Notes under the pieces: model-generated
Told to the model about the DNA's origin: nothing
The model's database searches: none
The model's input: only the letters and a program-made list of their open reading frames with translations
DNA from: Caballeronia peredens
GTDB taxonomy: Bacteria; Pseudomonadota; Gammaproteobacteria; Burkholderiales; Burkholderiaceae
Assembly (NCBI GenBank): GCA_001544595.2
Contig: FCOH02000022.1
Span: forward strand, 1 to 64,000
Direction of reading: 5' to 3'
Length of the DNA: 64,000 nucleotides
Shown: positions 45,936 through 55,021 of the stretch, one piece after another
Layout: each line of letters starts with the position of its first letter
Numbering within the stretch: the stretch's first letter is position 1
Position numbers and translations under genes: made by a program

Positions 45936-46670
45936 ATGCCACGTTTTCATGTTGACGGCCCGCTGTCCGTAGGCCAGACCCTTCCGCTCCCCGACGACGT
46001 CGTGCGCCATGTACACGTCCTGCGCCTGCAGACCGGCGACCCGATCACCCTCTTCGACGGCGCCGGCGGCGAATATCGCGGCGCGCTCGTCGATATCGCC
46101 CGGCGTGCGGCGACGGCACGCATCGACGAGCACAGCGACCGAGAAGCCGAGCCGCCTTATCGCGTGACGCTGGCGCAAGGCGTCGCCGGCGGCGACAAGA
46201 TGGACTGGCTCATCGAGAAGGCAGTGGAACTGGGCGTGGCGGGCATCGTGCCGATCACCGCCGAGCGCGGCGTCGTGCGGCTGGCCGGCGAACGGGCGCT
46301 GCGGCGTCAGGCGCACTGGCAGGCGCTCACGCGCGCGGCGTGCGAGCAGTGCGGACGCAACCGCGTGCCGGAAATCGCCCCGCCGCGCGATCTCGACGCG
46401 TGGCTCGCCGATCTCCCCGCAGCCGACGGCGAATTGCGCCTGTTGCTCTCGCCGCGCGCCGAGGTGAATTTCGGCACCCTGCCCGCCGATCCGCCGCGTG
46501 GTCCGGTCACGCTCCTGATCGGACCTGAAGCGGGTTTCTCGCCCGTGGAGGAAGCAGCGATCGTCGCGGCCGGCTTCTCGGCGCTCGGGCTCGGCCCGCG
46601 CGTGCTGCGCACGGAAACGGCAGGCGTCGCGGTGCTCGCGGCGCTGGCCGCGCGCTGGGGCGGCTGGTGA
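45936..46670 (+). CDS. rsmE: 16S rRNA m3U1498 methyltransferase
   Basis: 244 residues. N-terminal PUA-like domain (MPRFHVDGPL, HVHVLRLQTGDPI), then a SPOUT domain with LAQGVAGGDKMDWLIEKAVELGV, the SAM-knot segments LLIGPEAGFSPVEEAA and LGLGPRVLRTETAGVAVLAAL. It methylates U1498 of 16S rRNA. It follows the VOC gene by 83 bases. Confidence 0.96.
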   Translation: MPRFHVDGPLSVGQTLPLPDDVVRHVHVLRLQTGDPITLFDGAGGEYRGALVDIARRAATARIDEHSDREAEPPYRVTLAQGVAGGDKMDWLIEKAVELGVAGIVPITAERGVVRLAGERALRRQAHWQALTRAACEQCGRNRVPEIAPPRDLDAWLADLPAADGELRLLLSPRAEVNFGTLPADPPRGPVTLLIGPEAGFSPVEEAAIVAAGFSALGLGPRVLRTETAGVAVLAALAARWGGW

Positions 46671-46713
46671 TATTCCGGTGCCGGAACGTGCGGCCGGCGC
46701 CGCAAAAACGAGA

Positions 46714-46738
46714 ACAGCCCGATGGGATGTCGGGCTGT
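46714..46738. terminator. Hairpin between rsmE and barstar gene
   Basis: ACAGCCCGA and its complement pair around TGGGATG. It lacks a clear T-run on either strand, so its strength is uncertain; placed between convergent genes. Confidence 0.45.
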
Positions 46739-46803
46739 ATGGCTGAAACGGCGGCGGCGCGGGCGGAATACGCGCGCCGCGACGCCGGTTGCTCAGATGG
46801 ACG

Positions 46804-47367
46804 TCAGACGAACGAGTAGAACACGCGGAACGCGACGCGCCGCTCCGCCCAGAATTCCGCGGCGTCGCGGAACACGTCGAGCAGCACTTCGCGCCCTTCC
46901 TTGTCGAACTTCTGCGCGATCGGCAGTTGCTCCAGCACGATCACGAAGCCCGGCTGCGACCCCGCCTTGTGGACGAGATCGGTGAGCGAATCGTAGAGCG
47001 CGTCGTAGTTCTTGCCGAAATGCTTCGGAAAGAGGAACGACGTGGCGATCGTCTCCAGCACTTCCTGCTTGCTCTGCGCATGGCCGAGATAGGCGTAGAG
47101 AAAGTGCTGGCCGAGGCGATTGGCCTCGTCGGCGAGATCCTGCACGCGGAACGCGCGGATCGACTGAACGATGTTCGGCCGGACAGTGGCGAACATCGAT
47201 TCCGTTTCCTCGTGCGAATGGGACTCTTCAGGCCTGGTCTCGTCGTCGGGTCTGGTGTCGTGTTCTGTCATGCGTAGCCGCAATACTCGCTGAAACAGGT
47301 TGCCATCGCCGGTGGCGAAAAGATCGTTCGCGACGCTGTGGTCGTGCGCGTAGATGTTGTCGCTCAT
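46804..47367 (-). CDS. Barstar-family ribonuclease inhibitor
   Basis: 187 residues from ATG 47367. About residues 70-187 are barstar-like: HFLYAYLGHAQSKQEVLETIA, then FPKHFGKNYDALYDSLTDL, which carries the acidic/aromatic face that barstar uses to block RNase active sites, then a strand and helix ending FRVFYSFV. The first 57 residues are polar and acidic and not part of the barstar fold; Met58 has GAGGAAA upstream and could be a second start. It is cytoplasmic. It begins four bases after the stop of the secreted RNase gene, making an enzyme-inhibitor operon. Confidence 0.88.
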   Translation of the reverse strand: MSDNIYAHDHSVANDLFATGDGNLFQRVLRLRMTEHDTRPDDETRPEESHSHEETESMFATVRPNIVQSIRAFRVQDLADEANRLGQHFLYAYLGHAQSKQEVLETIATSFLFPKHFGKNYDALYDSLTDLVHKAGSQPGFVIVLEQLPIAQKFDKEGREVLLDVFRDAAEFWAERRVAFRVFYSFV

Positions 47368-47371
47368 GCCG

Positions 47372-47863
47372 TTAATCCCGTAGTTGGTCCGCAATGCGTT
47401 TGAAACTGGCGTAATGGTCGTCCGTGTAATAGCACTCGCCGATCTGCTTGCGCGGCCCGCCGCATACGATCCGGCGCGCGCCGCGATCCCTCGATCGAGG
47501 TGTGGCAACGGTGTATTCGTGGTAGTAGCCGCGCGATTGCCGCGGAAGCAAACGTTCGCGATTGCCGAATACGACGCCGTCCTTCTCGTAAGGGAAAGGG
47601 CCGCCCGATTCGATCAGCCGCAATGTCGCGACTGCCTGTTTGGGCAATTGCGCCACCTGAATGATGGCGAGCCCGTCCTGGGTTTGCGCGCGAGACGCAG
47701 CCGGCTGCCGTGCCTGCGCTTGCTCGACCGCTTCCGCCGGCCGAACCGGCGCCTGACTCGCGGATGCGACCGGTTCCTGAACGCCGTGCGATTCGTCCTT
47801 GCCGCATCCGCCCAGAAAAACGCTCAAGCCGAGGATGCAGGAGAGAGCCCACGCGCGCTTCAC
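47372..47863 (-). CDS. Secreted guanyl-specific ribonuclease (RNase Sa/barnase type) lipoprotein
   Basis: 163 residues from GTG 47863. A lipoprotein signal with lipobox LGGC (Cys20) is followed by about 40 Ala/Pro/Gln-rich linker residues, then a microbial RNase domain from about residue 65. The blocks GPFPYEKDGVVFGNRE and GYYHEYTV closely resemble Streptomyces RNase Sa. By that alignment the catalytic residues are Glu116, Arg127, Arg131 and His150. Cys134 and Cys144 may form a disulfide. Gly after the lipidated Cys suggests outer-membrane sorting. The enzyme cleaves RNA after guanine. A barstar gene follows. A lipid-anchored member of this secreted family is unusual. Confidence 0.88.
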   Translation of the reverse strand: MKRAWALSCILGLSVFLGGCGKDESHGVQEPVASASQAPVRPAEAVEQAQARQPAASRAQTQDGLAIIQVAQLPKQAVATLRLIESGGPFPYEKDGVVFGNRERLLPRQSRGYYHEYTVATPRSRDRGARRIVCGGPRKQIGECYYTDDHYASFKRIADQLRD

Positions 47864-48044
47864 GAAACGATTGTCCCCGCGTTGAACCGAGATCCGACGA
47901 CCATTAAAGGTGTAAGGGTATCGCTAATAAGACAGCGAATCAATGTTCGCCCGGAAATCGGCAAATTTTTCTCGAAAGACGGGGCACTGCGTCGTCGCGG
48001 CGGAAGGCGGTCAAATTTAGTCCAAAACTGAGTGAAATTTAAAC

Positions 48045-48211
48045 CAGATGGGCTAATAATCTTTCCGTGGGATCTGGAACCGGATGCAAGTTGCCTCGCT
48101 TGTGAGAGGGTTCCACGGTGGTGCGCTCTGCCGCAAATCCTGCATTTCTGGCGAAGAGACGTCCCATCTGTTTGCCTCGGGCGTGCCGCATCCGTGGCAC
48201 GCCTTTTTTTT
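48045..48211 (+). ncRNA. Candidate structured small RNA with its own terminator
   Basis: CAGATGGG at 48045-48052 and its exact complement at 48163-48170 could close a domain of about 126 bases. Inside, CCGT/ACGG and GGAACC/GGTTCC (48065-48081 with 48109-48118) stack into one arm, capped by TGCAAG/CTTGTG. CGGTGG and CTGCCG may form a second hairpin. A strong terminator at 48180-48211 follows. No plus-strand gene lies close upstream that would need that terminator, and only maeB antisense lies downstream. A TAATAAT -10-like stretch lies at 48054-48060, so the 5' end may be nearer 48067. It is not an RNA class I recognise. Confidence 0.5.
48180..48211 (+). terminator. Rho-independent terminator ending the candidate RNA
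   Basis: GGCGTGCC and GGCACGCC form an 8-base-pair stem with an 8-base loop, followed directly by eight T. It works on the plus strand only. Confidence 0.85.
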
Positions 48212-48221
48212 CACCGAAAAG

Positions 48222-48252
48222 AAAAACGCGGCGGGAGCGCCGCCGCGTTTTT
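48222..48252. terminator. Bidirectional terminator, serving maeB
   Basis: AAAAACGCGGCGG and its exact complement pair around GAGCG. The A- and T-runs make it a terminator on both strands; maeB ends 42 bases away. Confidence 0.85.
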
Positions 48253-48293
48253 GTCACATCGAGACGGCGATCAAAGCCGCCGTCGAATGGCCA

Positions 48294-50588
48294 TCAGCGC
48301 GCCGCCGATGCGTCCGCCACCAGCAACGCCGTCATGTTGACGATTCGCCGGACGGTCGCCGACGACGTCAGCACGTGAACCGGCTTCGCCGCGCCGAGCA
48401 GGATCGGCCCGATCGCAATGCCGCTTCCCGCCGCCGTCTTCAGCAGGTTGTACGAGATGTTGGCCGCGTCGATGTTCGGTAGGATCAGCAGGTTCGCGTC
48501 GCCTTCGAGCGTCGATTCCGGCAGCACTTCGCGGCGCAGGCGCGAATCCAGCGCGACGTCGCCGTGCATTTCGCCGTCCACTTCGAGATCCGGCGCGCGT
48601 TCTTTCAGGATCGCGAGCACGTCGCGCATCTTCTGCGCGCTCGGCGCGTGGCTCGTGCCGAAGTTCGAATGCGACAGCAACGCGATCTTCGGCATGATGC
48701 CGAAGCGCTTGACTTCTTCGGCCGCCATGATCGTGATCTCGGCGAGCTGCTCGGGCGTCGGGTCGACGTTCACGTGCGTATCGACGATGAAAATCTGCCG
48801 GCCCGGGAGCACGAGCGCGTTCATCGCCGCGTACACCTTCTGGCCTTCCTTCTTGCCGATCACCTGATCGATGAAGTGCAAATGGCGATGCGTCGTGCTC
48901 ACCGTGCCGCAGATCATGCCGTCGGCTTCGCCCTTCTTGACGAGCATCGCGCCGATCAGCGTCGTGCGGCGGCGCATTTCGAGCTTGGCCATCTGCTCGC
49001 TGATGCCCTTGCGCGCCATCATCTTCGCGTAGGTCTGCCAGAAGTCGCGGTAACGCTCGTCGTGATCCGTGTCCACCACCGAAAAATCGACGCCCGGCGC
49101 GAGGCGCAGCCCGAACTTCTGAATGCGCTGCTCGATGACCGCCGGCCGGCCGATGAGAATCGGCCGCGCGATCTTTTCATCGACGGCGATCTGCACTGCG
49201 CGCAGCACGCGCTCTTCTTCGCCCTCCGCGAACACGATGCGCTTCTTCTCCGGCTCGACGCTGCGCGCGAGCTGGAACACGGGCTTCATCGTCGTGCCGC
49301 TGTGATAGACGAACTGCTGCAGATGCTGCTCGTAGGCTTCCATGTCCTCGATCGGACGCGTTGCCACGCCGCAATCCATCGCGGCCTTCGCCACTGCCGG
49401 CGCGATCTTCACGATCAGACGCGGATCGAAAGGCTTCGGAATCAGATATTCCGGACCGAACGAAAGATCTTGAATGCCGTACGCCGTGGCGACGATATCG
49501 CTCTGCTCCTGACGCGCCAGTTCGGCGATCGCGTTCACCGCCGCGATTTCCATTTCCTTCGTGATGACGGTCGCGCCCACATCCAGCGCGCCGCGGAAGA
49601 TGAACGGGAAGCACAGAACGTTGTTGACCTGATTCGGGTAATCCGTGCGGCCGGTCGCGAGCACCGCGTCCGGGCGCACTTCGAGCGCGAGTTCCGGCAG
49701 GATTTCCGGCGTCGGATTGGCGAGCGCGAGAATCAGCGGCTTCGCGGCCATCTGCTTGACCATGTCCTGCTTGAGCACGCCGCCCGCGGACAGACCGAGG
49801 AACACATCCGCGCCTTCCATCACTTCGGCGAGCGTGCGCGCGCTGGTTTCGCGGGCGAACAGTTCCTTGTCCGGATCCATCAGCTCGACGCGGCCTTTGT
49901 ACACCACGCCGGCCAGATCCGTCACGTAGATGTTCTCGCGCTTCATGCCGAGATCGACGAGCAGGTTCAGACACGCGAGCGCCGCCGCGCCCGCGCCCGA
50001 CGCCACCAGCTTCACTTCGCCGATGTTCTTGCCGACCACCTTGAGACCGTTGGTGATGGCCGCCGCGACGACGATGGCCGTGCCGTGCTGGTCGTCGTGG
50101 AAGACGGGAATCTTCATGCGCTTGCGGCATTCGCGCTCGACGATGAAGCAGTCCGGCGCCTTGATGTCTTCCAGATTGATGCCGCCGAAGGTCGGCTCGA
50201 GCGCGGCGATCACGTCGACGAGCTTGTGCGGATCGGTCTCGTTCAGTTCGATATCGAACACGTCGATGCCGGCGAACTTCTTGAACAGCACGGCCTTGCC
50301 TTCCATCACCGGCTTGGACGCGAGCGGCCCGATGTTGCCCAGGCCGAGCACGGCCGTGCCGTTCGACACGACGCCCACGAGGTTGCTGCGCGCCGTGAAA
50401 CGCGCGGCGTTCAGCGGATCCTCGACGATCGCTTCACACGCGAACGCGACGCCCGGCGAATAGGCGAGCGCGAGGTCGCGCTGGTTGATCATCTGCTTGG
50501 TCGGCGCGATCGCGATCTTCCCGGGCGTCGGGAATTCGTGATAGTCGAGCGCAGCTTCGCGCAATTTCGTATTGGCGTCAGTCGTCAT
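48294..50588 (-). CDS. maeB: NADP-dependent malic enzyme with phosphotransacetylase-like domain
   Basis: 764 residues from ATG 50588, the size of the hybrid MaeB class. The N-terminal malic enzyme part (about 1-430) has [16 protein letters not shown], the metal/substrate block [11 protein letters not shown] and nucleotide site [13 protein letters not shown]. The C-terminal part (about 440-764) is phosphate acetyltransferase-like ([30 protein letters not shown]) and is thought to be regulatory. It decarboxylates malate to pyruvate with NADPH production. A Met 19 residues upstream is less likely. Confidence 0.96.
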   Translation of the reverse strand: MTTDANTKLREAALDYHEFPTPGKIAIAPTKQMINQRDLALAYSPGVAFACEAIVEDPLNAARFTARSNLVGVVSNGTAVLGLGNIGPLASKPVMEGKAVLFKKFAGIDVFDIELNETDPHKLVDVIAALEPTFGGINLEDIKAPDCFIVERECRKRMKIPVFHDDQHGTAIVVAAAITNGLKVVGKNIGEVKLVASGAGAAALACLNLLVDLGMKRENIYVTDLAGVVYKGRVELMDPDKELFARETSARTLAEVMEGADVFLGLSAGGVLKQDMVKQMAAKPLILALANPTPEILPELALEVRPDAVLATGRTDYPNQVNNVLCFPFIFRGALDVGATVITKEMEIAAVNAIAELARQEQSDIVATAYGIQDLSFGPEYLIPKPFDPRLIVKIAPAVAKAAMDCGVATRPIEDMEAYEQHLQQFVYHSGTTMKPVFQLARSVEPEKKRIVFAEGEEERVLRAVQIAVDEKIARPILIGRPAVIEQRIQKFGLRLAPGVDFSVVDTDHDERYRDFWQTYAKMMARKGISEQMAKLEMRRRTTLIGAMLVKKGEADGMICGTVSTTHRHLHFIDQVIGKKEGQKVYAAMNALVLPGRQIFIVDTHVNVDPTPEQLAEITIMAAEEVKRFGIMPKIALLSHSNFGTSHAPSAQKMRDVLAILKERAPDLEVDGEMHGDVALDSRLRREVLPESTLEGDANLLILPNIDAANISYNLLKTAAGSGIAIGPILLGAAKPVHVLTSSATVRRIVNMTALLVADASAAR

Positions 50589-50843
50589 AAGGCGGGCTAG
50601 CAGTGCGGGAATTAGAATGAAGGTTCGAACGCATTGTAGCGCCAATCAGAGGCAGTTTCGGACCGCGGACCATGCATTTCGGCTACAAGTGCCGTGACTG
50701 GAAAACGTCTGATCGCCCGATGGCGCAAGGCTCGCGGCGCATCGTCCGGCTTTTTCGAGACACGCGCCGAGTGCATTCGAGGTCCGTGCCGGGTAGTTTC
50801 CCTGACATCTTGCAGCGCACAAAAACATCACCATTCGCCGACG

Positions 50844-51842
50844 ATGCTTTCCGAGTTTTCACTGATCGACCGTTACTTTGCCCGCCGCGCCACGGCGCCC
50901 GCACCGCGTCATGACGACGAAGCCGCGCGGCCGCTCGGCATCGGCGACGACTGCGCGCTCATCGCGCCGCCCGCCGGGCATCAGCTCGCCATTTCGACGG
51001 ACATGCTCGTCGCGGGCCGCCACTTCTTCCCCGATGTCGATCCGGACGCGCTCGGTCACAAGGCGCTCGCGGTGAACCTGTCGGACCTCGCCGCGATGGG
51101 CGCGAAGCCGCACGCGTTCACGCTCGCGCTCGCGCTTCCGGACGTCGACGAAAGCTGGCTCGCCGCCTTCAGCGACGGCCTTTTCGCGCTCGCCGAACGC
51201 CACGACTGCGCGCTCGTCGGCGGCGACACGACGGGCGGCCCGCTCAATATCTGCATCACCGTGTTCGGCGACGTGCCCGACGGCGCCGCGTTGCGCCGCG
51301 ACGCCGCGAAGCCCGGCGACGACATCTGGGTGTCCGGCGTGCTCGGCGACGCGCGCGCGGGCCTCGGCGCGATGCGCGGCGAATGGCGCGCGCCGGACGA
51401 CGCGACGGCCGCCGGCTGGAAGCGCGCGCTCGAGCGGCCCGAACCGCGCGTGGCGCTGGGCCTCGCGCTGCGCGGCGTGGCGCATGCGGCGCTCGATATC
51501 TCCGACGGCCTCGCGGGCGACCTCATGCACATCCTGAAGCGTTCGGGCGTGAGCGCCGTCGTCGATGCCGACGCCGTGCCGTGCTCGGACGCCGTCCGCG
51601 CGCTGCCCGACGCCGCGCGCCGCCAGTGCACGCTCGCCGGCGGCGACGATTACGAACTGTGCTTCACCGCGCCGCACGCCGCGCGCGACGCGCTCAGCGA
51701 TATCGCGATGCGCGTGAAAGTGCCGCTCAGCCGCATCGGTACAATCGAATCCACGGGTGCGCCGCGCATCGCCTGGCGCGATGCCTCGGGCGCCCCGCTC
51801 TCTTTGACGTTGCAAGGCTTCGATCACTTTCATGCAGACTGA
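50844..51842 (+). CDS. thiL: Thiamine-monophosphate kinase
   Basis: 332 residues. It starts SEFSLIDRYF and has the AIR-synthase-like blocks LGIGDDCALI, ISTDMLVAGRHF, NLSDLAAMGAKP and ALVGGDTTGGP, then LDISDGLAGDL. It makes thiamine diphosphate from the monophosphate. The end overlaps pgpA by 11 bases, and the thiL-pgpA order is widespread. A longer in-frame reading upstream exists but lacks ThiL similarity. Confidence 0.96.
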   Translation: MLSEFSLIDRYFARRATAPAPRHDDEAARPLGIGDDCALIAPPAGHQLAISTDMLVAGRHFFPDVDPDALGHKALAVNLSDLAAMGAKPHAFTLALALPDVDESWLAAFSDGLFALAERHDCALVGGDTTGGPLNICITVFGDVPDGAALRRDAAKPGDDIWVSGVLGDARAGLGAMRGEWRAPDDATAAGWKRALERPEPRVALGLALRGVAHAALDISDGLAGDLMHILKRSGVSAVVDADAVPCSDAVRALPDAARRQCTLAGGDDYELCFTAPHAARDALSDIAMRVKVPLSRIGTIESTGAPRIAWRDASGAPLSLTLQGFDHFHAD

Positions 51843-52365
51843 CCCGACCCTCGCGGGCGAACCGGAAAAACCGCGCGCCGCGCCACGCCGCGCGAGCGCG
51901 CGCTTCATGCTCACGCATCCGCTCCATATTCTTTCGCTGGGCTTCGGCAGCGGGCTCGCCCCGTTCGCACCCGGCACGTTCGGCACGCTGTTCGCGTGGC
52001 TGTCGTTCGTCGTGTTCAATCAGCATCTGACGGTGGCCGAATGGGGCGCGCTGATCGTCGCGGGTTTCGTCGGCGGATGCTGGTTCACCGGCTTCACCGC
52101 GAAGAAAATGGGCATTGCGGACCCGTCGCCGGTCGTGTGGGACGAGATTGTCGCGTTCTGGCTCGTGCTGCTGCTCGTCACGCCCGCGACCTTTACCGGC
52201 CAGTTGTGGGCGTTCATCGTGTTCCGCTTCTTCGACATGGTGAAGCCGCCGCCCATCCGCTATTTCGACCGTCATTTGAAAGGCGGCTTCGGCATCATGT
52301 TCGACGACCTCGTCGCCGCGTTCTTCACGCTGCTCGTGATCGCGCTGTGGCGCATGACCGTCTGA
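51832..52365 (+). CDS. pgpA: Phosphatidylglycerophosphatase A
   Basis: 177 residues. After about 25 polar residues the PgpA domain begins HILSLGFGSGLAPFAPGTFGTLFAW, followed by DEIVAFWLVLLLV and the motif FRFFDMVKPPPIRYFDR, with several membrane segments. It removes phosphate from phosphatidylglycerophosphate at the inner membrane. Translationally coupled to thiL. Confidence 0.95.
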   Translation: MQTDPTLAGEPEKPRAAPRRASARFMLTHPLHILSLGFGSGLAPFAPGTFGTLFAWLSFVVFNQHLTVAEWGALIVAGFVGGCWFTGFTAKKMGIADPSPVVWDEIVAFWLVLLLVTPATFTGQLWAFIVFRFFDMVKPPPIRYFDRHLKGGFGIMFDDLVAAFFTLLVIALWRMTV

Positions 52366-52404
52366 CGATCCGTTTCTTCACCCTCAACCCTTCGAGACAC
52401 CGCC

Positions 52405-52905
52405 ATGCCAACCGACACCGTCGTTCACCAACTTGCGATTCGCGTCGGCAACAAGCTGCGCGACGAACGGCTGATGCTCGCCACCGCCGAGTCGTGCACG
52501 GGCGGCATGGTCGCGGCCGCGATCACGGACATTTCGGGCAGCAGCGCGTGGTTCGAGCGCGGCTTCGTCACCTATTCGAATCTCGCGAAGACGGAGATGA
52601 TCGGCGTGCCCGCCGCGCTGATCGACCAGCACGGCGCGGTGAGCGAGCCCGTCGCCCGAGCGATGGCCGAAGGCGCGCTGCGCAACAGCCGCGCGCAGGT
52701 GTCGGTGTCGATCACGGGCGTCGCGGGTCCCGCCGGCGGCAGCGAGGCGAAGCCGGTGGGCACCGTGTGTTTCGGCTGGAGCAACCGGCTGCATACCGGC
52801 GTGGAGACGCAACTGTTCAAGGGCGACCGCGAACAGGTGCGCACGCAGGCGGCGGCGCATGCGCTGCGCAAGTTGCTGGAATTTCTGGAGCAGCGCGAGC
52901 GGTGA
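52405..52905 (+). CDS. pncC: Nicotinamide-nucleotide amidase (CinA C-terminal family)
   Basis: 166 residues, the stand-alone CinA C-terminal form. Key blocks are LATAESCTGGMVAAAITDISGSS near residues 29-50, with the catalytic serine-containing TAESCTGG, then SITGVAGPAGGSEAKPVGTV. It deamidates NMN in pyridine nucleotide salvage. It is the third gene of the thiL-pgpA-pncC run and converges on pyrF with 18 bases between. Confidence 0.92.
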   Translation: MPTDTVVHQLAIRVGNKLRDERLMLATAESCTGGMVAAAITDISGSSAWFERGFVTYSNLAKTEMIGVPAALIDQHGAVSEPVARAMAEGALRNSRAQVSVSITGVAGPAGGSEAKPVGTVCFGWSNRLHTGVETQLFKGDREQVRTQAAAHALRKLLEFLEQRER

Positions 52906-52923
52906 GCCCGCGCTTTCCCGGCA

Positions 52924-53736
52924 TCACCGATACAGATTGATCGAGTCGCGTGTCTTCTGCGCGGCGAGCGCCGCCGCCTGCGCGTAATCGTCGCCCTTGC
53001 TCGCGTAGATGATCGCGCGCGACGAGTTGATCAGCATGCCCGCGCCGTTCGCCGTGCGGCCGGCGCGCACCGTGGCTTCGACATCGCCGCCCTGCGCGCC
53101 GATGCCCGGAATCAGCAGCGGCATGTCGCCGACGATGCCGCGCACCGTTTCGATTTCCTTCGGAAACGTCGCACCCACGACAAGCCCGAGCTGCCCGCTC
53201 GCGTTCCACTTCTGCGCCGCGAGCTGCGCCACGACCTGATACAGCGGCTTGCCGTCGGTCGTGAGGAATTGCAGGTCCGAGCCGCCCGGATTCGACGTGC
53301 GGCACAGCACGATCACGCCACGGCCTTCATGCGCGAGATAAGGCTCGATGGAATCGAAGCCCATGTACGGGTTGACCGTCACGGCGTCCGCCCGATAACG
53401 CTCGAACGCTTCCTTCGCGTACTGCTCGGCCGTGCTGCCGATATCGCCGCGCTTGGCGTCGAGAATCACTGGCAAGCCCGGATGTTTCTCGTGGATGTGC
53501 GCGATCAGCGCCTCCAGCTGATCTTCGGCGCGATGCGCGGCGAAATACGCGATCTGCGGCTTGAACGACGACGCGTACGGCGCGGTCGCATCGGCGATGT
53601 TCTTGCAGAACTCGAAGATCGCGTCTGCCCGGCCGTTGAGCGCGCCGGGAAATTTCGACGGCTCGGGGTCGAGGCCGACGCACAGCAGCGACTGCGTGCG
53701 CGACCACGCGGCGTTGAGGGTCTGGATGAAGGACAT
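52924..53736 (-). CDS. pyrF: Orotidine 5'-phosphate decarboxylase, long (type 2) form
   Basis: 270 residues, about 40 longer than the E. coli type and typical of the group 2 enzymes. Key parts: [15 protein letters not shown] near the start, the catalytic Asp/Lys array [15 protein letters not shown] near residue 91-105, and phosphate loop [12 protein letters not shown] near 210. It makes UMP. Single gene, facing pncC. Confidence 0.96.
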   Translation of the reverse strand: MSFIQTLNAAWSRTQSLLCVGLDPEPSKFPGALNGRADAIFEFCKNIADATAPYASSFKPQIAYFAAHRAEDQLEALIAHIHEKHPGLPVILDAKRGDIGSTAEQYAKEAFERYRADAVTVNPYMGFDSIEPYLAHEGRGVIVLCRTSNPGGSDLQFLTTDGKPLYQVVAQLAAQKWNASGQLGLVVGATFPKEIETVRGIVGDMPLLIPGIGAQGGDVEATVRAGRTANGAGMLINSSRAIIYASKGDDYAQAAALAAQKTRDSINLYR

Positions 53737-53828
53737 GTGGGAATCAGTGTGGAAACGTCGATGCCACGCATTTTAACGTGCGCGGCATCGTGTCCTTCGC
53801 TGCGCCCTTTGCTGCGTCCTCGGCAACG

Positions 53829-54932
53829 TCAGCGTGATGCGCTTCGTGCGCGCGCCTTCGCTCCCGCGCGCGTGCGCGGCCTGCCGCGGCGCGCGGCTTC
53901 GCCGGTGCGCTCGACGGTGAAGCGAAATTCGCGCGACAGCCGCTCGCCCGGCGCGAGCACCGTCATGCCGTGCGCTTCGCCGCCGCCGGGCAGATTCACC
54001 GCGTTGATCGGATGATCGACCGGCTCGAAGCAGAAGAAGTCTTCGCCGGGCGGCGCATAGAGCACGTAGTAATCGGTATCGGCCGCGATGGTGAGCGACA
54101 GGCGCCGCTTCGGCCACAGCACGCTCGTGCGGCCGCTCCAGCCGGTGAACGCGTTGTTCACCATTTCCGACGGCATCGGATACGCGACGCCGAACTGCCA
54201 CGCGGGCGGCGCGGGCACATGCCTGACCGGCAGCCAGTCGTCGCCGCAGAGCCACACGCCGCCCGCTGCCGCCGACAACTCCGTGTCCGCCTCGCGCATC
54301 AGGAACGGATGCAGCCCGAGCCCGAACGGCAGCGCTTCGGCGCCGGTGTTCTGCACGTCGAGCGTGACGACGAGCGTCGCGTCGTCGAGTGCGTAGGTCT
54401 GCGCGGCAAGGAAGGAATAGGGCTTGCCGTCGCTGCGATCGAGCGTGAGCCGCACGCGCGCGGCCGCTTCCTCGTCCACCTGCCACGCGCCGAGCCAGCC
54501 GTCGCCGTGCAGCGGCAGCGGTTCGTCGGCACGATTGCGCGGCACGTCGACGGCGCGTCCGGAAAACTCGAAGCGCCCCTCGCCGATGCGGTTCGAATAC
54601 GGCAGCAGCGGAAAGCACGCGAGCTGTTCGGGGTCCGTGCCGGGACCGGGCTCGACGCACGGACGGAAGATCGGGATGAGCGCGCCTTCGTGACGCCAGT
54701 CGAAGCGCGTGATGCCGCCGCCCAGCGACGGCGCGAGTTCGAGCCGCAGATGCGCGTTCGCGAGCGTGATGCAGCCGTCGGTGCGGGTGCCGCCTATCGC
54801 GACGACGGCCGTGGCGGGCCCGGGACGGATCGGCGGTTCGGTGGCGGCGGCGAGTCTCGAACGGCGGGCGCTCGCCTGCGCCTGGGATGTCGATGCAGGA
54901 TTCGGTCTTTGCTCTGTGCGCGCAACAGTCAT
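53829..54932 (-). CDS. Aldose 1-epimerase family protein
   Basis: 367 residues from ATG 54932. After about 45 polar residues comes a galactose-mutarotase fold: LELAPSLGGGITRFDWRHEG, FPLLPYSNRIGEGRFEFSG, the active-site His in LPLHGDGWLGAW, and GLGLHPFLM. The catalytic-base Glu is probably in FFCFEPVDHPINAVN. The C-terminus is a basic Arg/Ala-rich tail. It interconverts sugar anomers and is the last gene of the sugar cluster, 89 bases after the lactonase. Confidence 0.88.
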   Translation of the reverse strand: MTVARTEQRPNPASTSQAQASARRSRLAAATEPPIRPGPATAVVAIGGTRTDGCITLANAHLRLELAPSLGGGITRFDWRHEGALIPIFRPCVEPGPGTDPEQLACFPLLPYSNRIGEGRFEFSGRAVDVPRNRADEPLPLHGDGWLGAWQVDEEAAARVRLTLDRSDGKPYSFLAAQTYALDDATLVVTLDVQNTGAEALPFGLGLHPFLMREADTELSAAAGGVWLCGDDWLPVRHVPAPPAWQFGVAYPMPSEMVNNAFTGWSGRTSVLWPKRRLSLTIAADTDYYVLYAPPGEDFFCFEPVDHPINAVNLPGGGEAHGMTVLAPGERLSREFRFTVERTGEAARRGRPRTRAGAKARARSASR

Positions 54933-55021
54933 GACTCGTGCTCCATCGAGAGGCGAAAAACCCGGCGCGGCCGGGACGGGTCGGGCGGTGCGTCGTCGCG
55001 CGCCGCCTCGAATCTTTTCTC

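Larger units (their letters stand above)
47864..48293. other. AT-richer gap between the RNase gene and maeB
   Basis: 430 bases without a protein gene. The left 180 bases should carry the RNase promoter. The right part holds a candidate structured RNA and two terminators, listed separately. Short frames here (for example 48039-48257) are Arg-rich shadows of the RNA and hairpins. Confidence 0.65.

Noticed and set aside
48045-48211. Calling the candidate RNA 6S, SRP or a riboswitch
   Set aside because: No SRP tetraloop signature, no known riboswitch core, and the arms do not form the single long rod of 6S RNA by eye. Left unassigned.
48039-48257. 72-residue minus-strand open frame
   Set aside because: Arg-rich and built from the complement of two terminator hairpins and the candidate RNA.
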